Of a stretch of DNA of 15,336 nt, positions 14,679-15,336 are shown piece after piece (positions within the stretch are counted from its first letter, which is position 1; each line of letters opens with the position of its first letter). The position numbers were made by a program, and so were the translations under genes. The notes under the pieces are model-generated. The model was not told the origin of the DNA. It saw only the letters and a program-made list of their open reading frames with translations, and did no database searches. Source of the stretch: Mucilaginibacter_A sp050954865 (GTDB lineage Bacteria > Bacteroidota > Bacteroidia > Sphingobacteriales > Sphingobacteriaceae); the NCBI GenBank assembly GCA_050954865.1, contig JBPBQN010000259.1, forward strand, positions 1 to 15,336. The letters are read 5' to 3'.

Positions 14679-15336
14679 TTACTTTTTGACTGCTTTAAAA
14701 TTGCCATTTGGCTGCATAAATATAGCACCAGTAGCTTTACCTGTGGGATTTAGTTCAAATTGAAGATAGTAACCAGTAAGTACTTTTAACCCAAATTTAT
14801 CTTTACCTAAGGGCACAAGTTCATATTCCGGCTGACCTGGTACTAATGCATACAGCGTTTTAGCTCCTTTGGTATATATTTTAACAGTCGTTCCTGCCAA
14901 ATCATAGTCGCCTATATACTTTTGAAGGTCTTTGGCGTCTATAGCTTGTCCCTCCAGCCCTTTCGTAAATACAATCGGTTTCAACGCACCTTCAAAAACA
15001 CCCGACAGGCTTTCAATATCGCCTGCTGTGTTCATTTGAAATTGGATTTTGATAAGAGAGGCAGTCGTATCAATACCGGTAGATTTGTTTTTTATAAATA
15101 TATCAAAACTATCGTAGCTATAGTGCTTTAACCACAAAGTGTAATTAACAGCGTCGGCAAACAACGAATCATGGAGTGAATAAACTCGCAAAGTGCCGTA
15201 ACCTGGGTTAAAATACCTTCCGGCAAAATCAGTTAAAGCATGCGTAGCCGGAAAATATTTGTTATGGGCCTTTCCTTCCTTTTCCATCTTCTTCGCGGCC
15301 GCAATTGCCTTATCATACTTGCTCCTCGTCGTGCCA
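14679..15336 (-). CDS. serine hydrolase (beta-lactamase family), C-terminal DUF3471-type part (partial)
   Basis: The frame enters from the right edge and ends at the TAA at 14681-14679, giving 218 visible residues. An ATG at 15287 is internal, since the frame stays open to the edge (TTRSKYDKAIAAAKKMEKEG). That lysine/alanine-rich linker, followed by LTDFAGRYFNPGYGTLRVY, is the usual start of the DUF3471-type C-terminal domain attached to class-C beta-lactamase-like serine hydrolases or peptidases in Bacteroidota. A second, similar small domain follows at about residues 130-218 (LQKYIGDYDLAGTTVKIYTKG, YYLQFELNPTGKATGAIF). The catalytic SxxK and YxN motifs would be outside the window, so the enzyme call rests on the C-terminal domains alone. 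The 94 bases between its stop and the insertion sequence show nothing I can name. Confidence 0.75.
   Translation of the reverse strand, partial: GTTRSKYDKAIAAAKKMEKEGKAHNKYFPATHALTDFAGRYFNPGYGTLRVYSLHDSLFADAVNYTLWLKHYSYDSFDIFIKNKSTGIDTTASLIKIQFQMNTAGDIESLSGVFEGALKPIVFTKGLEGQAIDAKDLQKYIGDYDLAGTTVKIYTKGAKTLYALVPGQPEYELVPLGKDKFGLKVLTGYYLQFELNPTGKATGAIFMQPNGNFKAVKK

Noticed and set aside
1..15336. A complete undescribed defence, biosynthetic or toxin-antitoxin system
   Set aside because: I found no set of co-located unknown genes with effector-like domains; most intact genes fit known envelope, transport, regulation or mobile-element families.

Overview
The window looks like chromosomal DNA from a Bacteroidota bacterium, most likely of the Sphingobacteriaceae (Mucilaginibacter/Pedobacter type). 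The reasons are a TonB-dependent receptor with an N-terminal carboxypeptidase-like domain, an IS982-type element, signal peptides ending in A-Q or S-Q, weak or absent Shine-Dalgarno sequences, and moderately AT-rich coding DNA. This placement comes from gene style and not from a database match.

Left part (1-2400): on the minus strand lie the N-terminal end of a sensor histidine kinase (cut by the window edge) and, just upstream of it, an OmpR-type response regulator. Divergent from these is a cytochrome b561-like membrane protein. The following 335 bases hold no intact gene but contain a decayed copy of the C-terminus of a TonB-dependent receptor, recognisable by alignment with the intact receptor near 9.8-12.0 kb. 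A small unknown ORF follows.

Centre (2548-9650, plus strand): a compact operon of a PAP2-family phosphatase, a TolC-like outer-membrane protein, a lipoprotein membrane-fusion protein with almost no hairpin, an RND permease with CzcA/CusA-like and AcrB-like relay residues, and a secreted YncE-like beta-propeller. Spacings are 10, 1, -4 and 34 bases. A strong symmetric hairpin at 9673-9702 ends it and also serves the convergent genes.

Right-centre (9786-12474, minus strand): a TonB-dependent receptor preceded by a small secreted protein of unknown function. Together with the efflux operon, the cytochrome and the two-component system, this gives the region an envelope/transport theme, possibly metal-related, but no substrate can be read from the sequence.

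Right part (12475-15336): a zone of decay and mobile DNA. It holds the remnant C-terminus of an outer-membrane protein, an AT-rich spacer with a cluster of palindromes, a serine recombinase broken by one extra base, and a roughly 0.9-kb IS982-family element. The transposase of that element carries five perfect copies of a 15-bp repeat and lacks an internal segment. Last comes the C-terminal part of a serine hydrolase (beta-lactamase/DUF3471 type) that runs off the right edge.

I see no clear undescribed defence or biosynthetic system. The most unusual things are the in-frame minisatellite in the transposase, the TonB-receptor relic with a surviving paralogue 8 kb away, the palindrome cluster, and the atypical RND pump.
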